Below, one piece after another: positions 60,143-64,000 of a stretch of DNA of 64,000 bases. Source of the stretch: Theristus sp. LFF4_11 (taxonomy: Eukaryota > Nematoda > Chromadorea > Monhysterida > Xyalidae); assembly GCA_030248135.1 (NCBI GenBank), contig JASANC010003338.1:1-64000 (forward strand), in the 5' to 3' direction. The stretch's first letter is position 1; the number at the start of each line of letters is the position of its first letter. The notes under the pieces are model-generated. The model did no database searches, was not told the DNA's origin, and saw only the letters and a list, made by a program, of their open reading frames with translations. The position numbers and the translations under genes are program-made.

Positions 60143-61976
60143 ATGATTACACCGGTGACTGTGCCAGACGATTGGGTGTACCGATCAAAGAAGGCATCGT
60201 CGCTGCCGGCCATTCACGGACCGCTGTTGCGACGGCGATCTTCCAGGTAGATTGATGGCATGTTTCGCTATTTTTCATATGGTATGACCTATTTTTTTAA
60301 ACCTGTCCCACTGAAATGACGTCATGTGCCGCCAAACATGCGCTTGCCGTTCACAGCAAACCAGACTTTCCGTTTAGCCGATTTCTTACCGGAAAACAAA
60401 TGGTGAATGTCGAATCAGTCACACCAAACTGACATTTTAGTGCATGTACTTTGACAAACGGGCGTTTTTAAAGCAAATGACATCATTTTAGTACGGACAC
60501 GTTTAATAAATCCACAATACTGAAAAAAAGATTGGCAATCCGCCTCGCATCGGCTTTGTAGTAGCTCCGGCCTCCGCTTCCAGAAAGACACAAAACCCCG
60601 GTGGTTTTGTACAGGAGTGAATGAACGACTGAGCTAGCGTCCCGTGAATTGACGACCTCGCCACGAGAGGGGACAGCCTCTACGGCCCACCCAGTCCCGG
60701 GGTGCCAGTGATCTGAGCCGTATCTCGATTTCCCGCTGTCGATTGCCATTTCCCCCGAAGACAGTGAATCCGAACGCTTTTCTTTTGATATCCAGAGCAA
60801 ATTAATAGAGGGCTACACTGGTGGCGCGTCATCCTCCGTGGCGGATGCTCAGATTTTTGTTGCTTTGCGCGAATTTCAAACAGACGATGAAATGGCTATT
60901 ATTACACGTTTGAGTTGCTTTGTTTGCAGCGCTCCTTCGTCGCCGGTGCGCCGTGAGCGTGGTTGGCAGCATCTGCTGAGCAACGTGCTGCTGCACAAGA
61001 TGGCCACTTCGGCAGACACGCGCGTGCAACGAGACTCCACCAGGCGCAGTGTGTCCGAGCAGTTGAACGCTCGGGACACCGCGGTTGCCATGCGTTCGTT
61101 CATTTGTTGTTTGTTTTTGAGACAGCAAAGCACACGAACGAGTTTGCTTTTTTCAGCACCTGACGCAATCAGACTGCACGTCAGCGAGCGTCATCAGTCG
61201 TCTCATTCACACATGCGGCTGTTGTGGATTCGCCTGGAAACGCTGAAGTCAAACCGACTCTGCGGGGCAGCTGCGCCGTCAAGTTTACTCACAAAGAGTG
61301 TCCTGAGGAAACAGCTTTGTCGTACGACGAATAAAGACGAACGCAAACAGGCCCCAGAAGTGGCGCTTGGTGAACAGTTTCGAGTTGAACTCTGCTGCGA
61401 GCGTGACTTTCTGCCAACCACGGACAGAATCTTTCTGCATTTTCAAAAACGTTGGTTTTCAATTTTTTCATCAAAAATTCTTTTTTACCTTAAGTTGTAG
61501 ATTTTTAAAAGTCTCATTCAATTTCAGACGCAGCGACCACCGCCACAGGCAGGTCATCGTTCGGAGTGTGTTGCCGCAGTGGTTACACATCGGCCGGTTG
61601 CACCATCCAGCAAGTTGCGTTCAACGGACGTCGCTTGTCCGTCGTGTTGTTCATCTCAGAGGGCGCTGTTTTGTTGGAGGGCGTTTGGAATGTGCAACTG
61701 ATCACGTGCACGACCAGCCAGACAACTTTGAGCAAAGATGACGCAGGCCAAGTGCTCGGCAGACGCGAGCATTCCAGTCGATGCAACGTTCGCTTTGTGA
61801 ACGCAGTCAAGAAGAACGCCGGGGGCGGCGCTAAGAGGCGCTCGGTGACGAGCAGATCGGTGCCGACACGCAACCTTGAAGTGAGCCACCCGGTGCAGTT
61901 CAGTTGTGTCGACAGCGGGCTGCAGCGAACGCGAACGAACCACAGAACTGAGACACAGCGGATGCAAAGTGTGTGA
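60143..61976 (+). CDS. Unresolved multi-exon gene, unknown family
   Basis: A plausible first exon is 60143-60246 (34 codons, starting MITPVTVPDDWVYRSKK). It splices in phase to 60930-61083, which encodes a Ser/Arg-rich stretch (SAPSSPVRRERGWQ). Downstream exons are unclear. An open frame at about 61533-61973 (containing FNGRRLSVVLFISEGAVLLE) and an alternative frame ending at 61741 both follow a TTTCAG acceptor near 61528. Internal exons between 61157 and 61455 can be joined in more than one way. I do not recognise a domain. The SINE at 60520-60843 lies in the first intron. Three TGACGTCA sites surround the start. Confidence 0.4.
60520..60843 (-). mobile_element. Truncated tRNA-derived SINE, minus strand
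   Basis: Read on the minus strand it starts with CCACGGAGGATGA (the end of a tRNA-like head), then follows the body of the SINE at 39651: CCAGTGTAG, GATCACTGG, then AGAGGCTGTCCCCTC. A diverged tail related to TGGTACCTTCGGGTTTCCGG is present. The A-box half of the head is missing, so it is 5' truncated. Confidence 0.75.
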
Positions 61977-62202
61977 CCGACAGTGAACAGAACGGTGTCA
62001 TGAATTGCATCGTGTTGCTGTCAATTGTTTCTGTTGATACATTGTTTACTCTTTCTATTTGCGGAGACAAACTTATGGGGTTTTGTTGACAGAATGCGTG
62101 TGTATCTGTAAACTTGAAACTATTTTTGCTTGGAAGAACATCGTTGATTATTTCGTTAATTGTTGTAATAAGCTCGGTTTAAAAAAGTTTTTACACCACG
62201 CA

Positions 62203-62874
62203 TCAGTCAAGTCGGCACCTCTGGCGTGCTTCACCGATGTCTGCAGCCTCCAGATTCCACACACCAATGTCAAAGGTTTTGCGCGCATTCCTGCCCGCTG
62301 TGGTGTAAGATAAGGGCAGCTTGAACTTCAATTTTCGTTGGCATGGCTGAAACGCTGGAGCGATATCTTCAATGATCCGAGTTTTTCCTGAAAAAAAAAC
62401 TAACAACATTTCCGACCAAGTTATCGTTGCAATCGTGGTAGATTTTGAGTCGCGGCTCAATGGGCGTTGCCTCAACGGTGTCACCGTCCAACAGAAACCG
62501 TCCGCTGGTGTCCGTGTAGCCGCTGTCGAGCAAGTCGTCAATCAGGGGACCTGCAGATGCAAACGAAACAGGCGTAAAACACGCTTCAAGACACACATTG
62601 CTGAAAGCCGAACGTTTCGAATTCTGAACAAATACTGTACTCGAACATTCGGTTTGTCTTTTCTGTTTCTTTTGTTTCGTTGTGTACCTTTATCATCGTC
62701 GTACAATTTCACAAGCACATTTTGTGCGGGGGTGTCTGCACACATCAGCTGTCCCTGAACTCGATAACTCTGTCGACCACTGAGTCTGCCTTTTGTTGCA
62801 GTGGACTGGCGACTCGTTGATGGCAACATCAGCATTGCCAACAGAAATACTCGCAACATTCTGATTTTGGACAC
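62203..62874 (-). CDS. Transthyretin-like (TTL) secreted protein, copy 1
   Basis: Small extracellular proteins of the nematode TTR family; some bridge apoptotic cells to phagocytes, but most have no known role. Minus-strand exons 62874-62688, 62550-62417 and 62346-62203 keep frame and give 154 aa. The N-terminus has a hydrophobic signal peptide (MLRVFLLAMLMLPSTS). The mature part has VQGQLMCADTPAQNVLVKLY, DTSGRFLLDG, PRLKIYHDC, PCQRKLKFKLPLSYT and DIGVWNLE, matching the family's beta-sandwich blocks and conserved cysteines. The last intron must end at 62347; the nearer acceptor would leave only 29 nt and shift the frame. A second TTL gene lies upstream on the same strand, about 325 bp away. 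Confidence 0.93.
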
Positions 62875-63199
62875 GACAGCAGCACCAATTGAGCGTGTCG
62901 GAAAAACGTTAGTTGAAGCTACACCAAATACTCAATGCTAAAAAACAAAAAAAAACAGTAAAAACCACCAAAAAGCGCACAACAAACAATGCAGGCAGAT
63001 GCTGGCGTTCATTTTTGATAAGCACAACAGTGCATACAGCAAATCACATAAAATCTAGAAACAAAACGTAAACTTTCCATTAACACTAAAAAAAGTGCGA
63101 CACAAAATGCGTAACTCTTAACGCTGCAGGTCTTAGAGAACTGGAATACTAAGTTCCGTAAAACGTTCTCAGTCGCGTGCACCTTTTGACAGTTTTTTT

Positions 63200-63831
63200 T
63201 CATTGACAAAATGTTCCCGGAAATAAGACAGTCATTTCGACGCTGCCCAGAATGAACGTTCGCTGTTGCGGGCGAATCGCAGATCGCACGTATGAAACCG
63301 GAATCGCGATCGCTGTTCTTCGCGTTCCACATCCCTGTGCGAAAGCGTAAAGTAATCATCATGGACATCGGATGTGGTCATGGGACCAACAAAATCCAGG
63401 CAGATCACAAAATATGACCTTTGAGGTTTTCAGTGCTATCAAACCACCTTGAGTGGACTGCAGTGTATCACAAGGTACGGTTCAATGACAGTCAACTCTG
63501 CTACGGTGCCACGCACGTGGAACGCACCGGCCATGTCACTGTGCAGTTCGTCAATGAAGTCGTCCTCATCCGGTGCTTTCAAAGTTTAAAAACTGTATTT
63601 GAAACAGAACAAGACAAACTGAATTGAAATTAAGAGATCGTTACCATCATCACGTTCCTTCAGTTGTATGAGCACGTTTGCCTGTGGTTTGTGGTCGCAC
63701 AGCACTCGACCAACGGCCGCCACACTTTGCGTTTGCCAAGCGACACTGCCGAGTTTGCTGTTGCTCAATGTTGCTAGCAAAAGCGACCAACGACCAAACA
63801 CACGCAAACATTCGATGTTTGAAGGCAGCAT
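63200..63831 (-). CDS. Transthyretin-like (TTL) secreted protein, copy 2
   Basis: Same family and exon plan as its neighbour: minus-strand exons 63831-63645, 63575-63448 and 63334-63200, 149 aa. The first exon is exactly 187 nt in both genes, and intron phases are identical (1 and 0), so the pair arose by tandem duplication. Visible blocks are AAVGRVLCDHKPQANVLIQL, DEDDFIDELHSDMAGAFHV, PYLVIHCSPLK and TAIAIPVSYVRSA. Divergence is high, and the C-terminal DIG.WNL block is replaced by ILGSVEMTVL. A signal-like hydrophobic stretch (FGRWSLLLATLS) follows the Met chosen at 63831; an in-frame Met at 63921 would add 30 residues. Confidence 0.88.
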
Positions 63832-64000
63832 TTTATTGAACCCTGATACCAAAACACGGCAACAAGTTTCTATATTTATGAAAATATCACAAGCCGTTAT
63901 TGACACTTTGTAAAATTGCAACCGTTTATCAGTTCATAGACGATGTTCAGAAGGTAAAAGGAGCAAACAAACAGACGAGAGCATAGTTTTAGAGAAACGC

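Noticed and set aside
62388..62416. 29-nt intron in the first TTL gene
   Set aside because: It would be far shorter than every other intron here and shifts the frame. The acceptor at 62347 gives a 70-bp intron and restores the conserved PCQRK block.

Overview
The window is nuclear DNA of an animal, most likely a nematode. Two tandem genes encode transthyretin-like (TTL) secreted proteins, a family that is typical of nematodes. Introns are mostly short (about 50-110 bp) and end in TTTCAG or a similar acceptor. The other genes are metazoan orthologues recognisable by eye. Intron density is very high: 42 coding exons in the muscle myosin gene, far more than in C. elegans unc-54. This argues against a close relative of Caenorhabditis. 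There are no bacterial operons, rRNA genes or CRISPR arrays.

Layout: 1-2.4 kb holds repeats, including a hAT-type element. 2.4-6.7 kb (+) is an LST-2/ZFYVE28-like FYVE protein whose first exons are missing. 7.9-16.4 kb (+) is an NSD-type histone H3K36 methyltransferase with PWWP, PHD, AWS, SET, post-SET and PHD modules. 17.2-21.7 kb (+) is a PRDM-like protein with about eleven C2H2 fingers. 22.5-23.4 kb (+) is a GOLGA7/ERF4 palmitoylation cofactor. 25.6-37.0 kb (+) is a complete muscle myosin heavy chain of 1967 aa. 38.1-39.3 kb (+) is a 178-aa tail-anchored protein of unknown function. 39.3-45.3 kb is repeats: tRNA-derived SINEs, G/C-rich repeats and nested hAT elements. 45.3-51.6 kb (+) is the nucleolar protein NOC3L. 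51.9-53.0 kb (-) is a BAG1-type Hsp70 co-chaperone, convergent with NOC3L. 53.0-55.6 kb is repeats. 55.6-59.2 kb (+) is an equilibrative nucleoside transporter. 60.1-62.0 kb (+) is an unresolved gene. 62.2-63.8 kb (-) is the TTL pair.

The genes do not form a pathway; this is an ordinary gene-dense eukaryotic neighbourhood. For eight genes I joined exons by splice signals and reading phase (myosin, NOC3L, ENT, BAG1, GOLGA7, the tail-anchored protein and both TTLs). Each gives an unbroken frame from start to stop, which is strong internal support. The NSD model is exact from 11.6 kb to its end and approximate before that.

The most interesting non-genic content is a set of small DNA transposons with readable target-site duplications. 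Three TAGGG/TAGAG-ended elements and one nested copy have perfect 8-bp duplications. One of these ends about 20 bp before the NOC3L start codon. Two near-identical 442/443-bp elements share CCGTAYTACC ends. Three MITEs have TAA/TTA duplications. I found no convincing new biological system; the transposon families and the unresolved gene at 60-62 kb are the best candidates for undescribed content.
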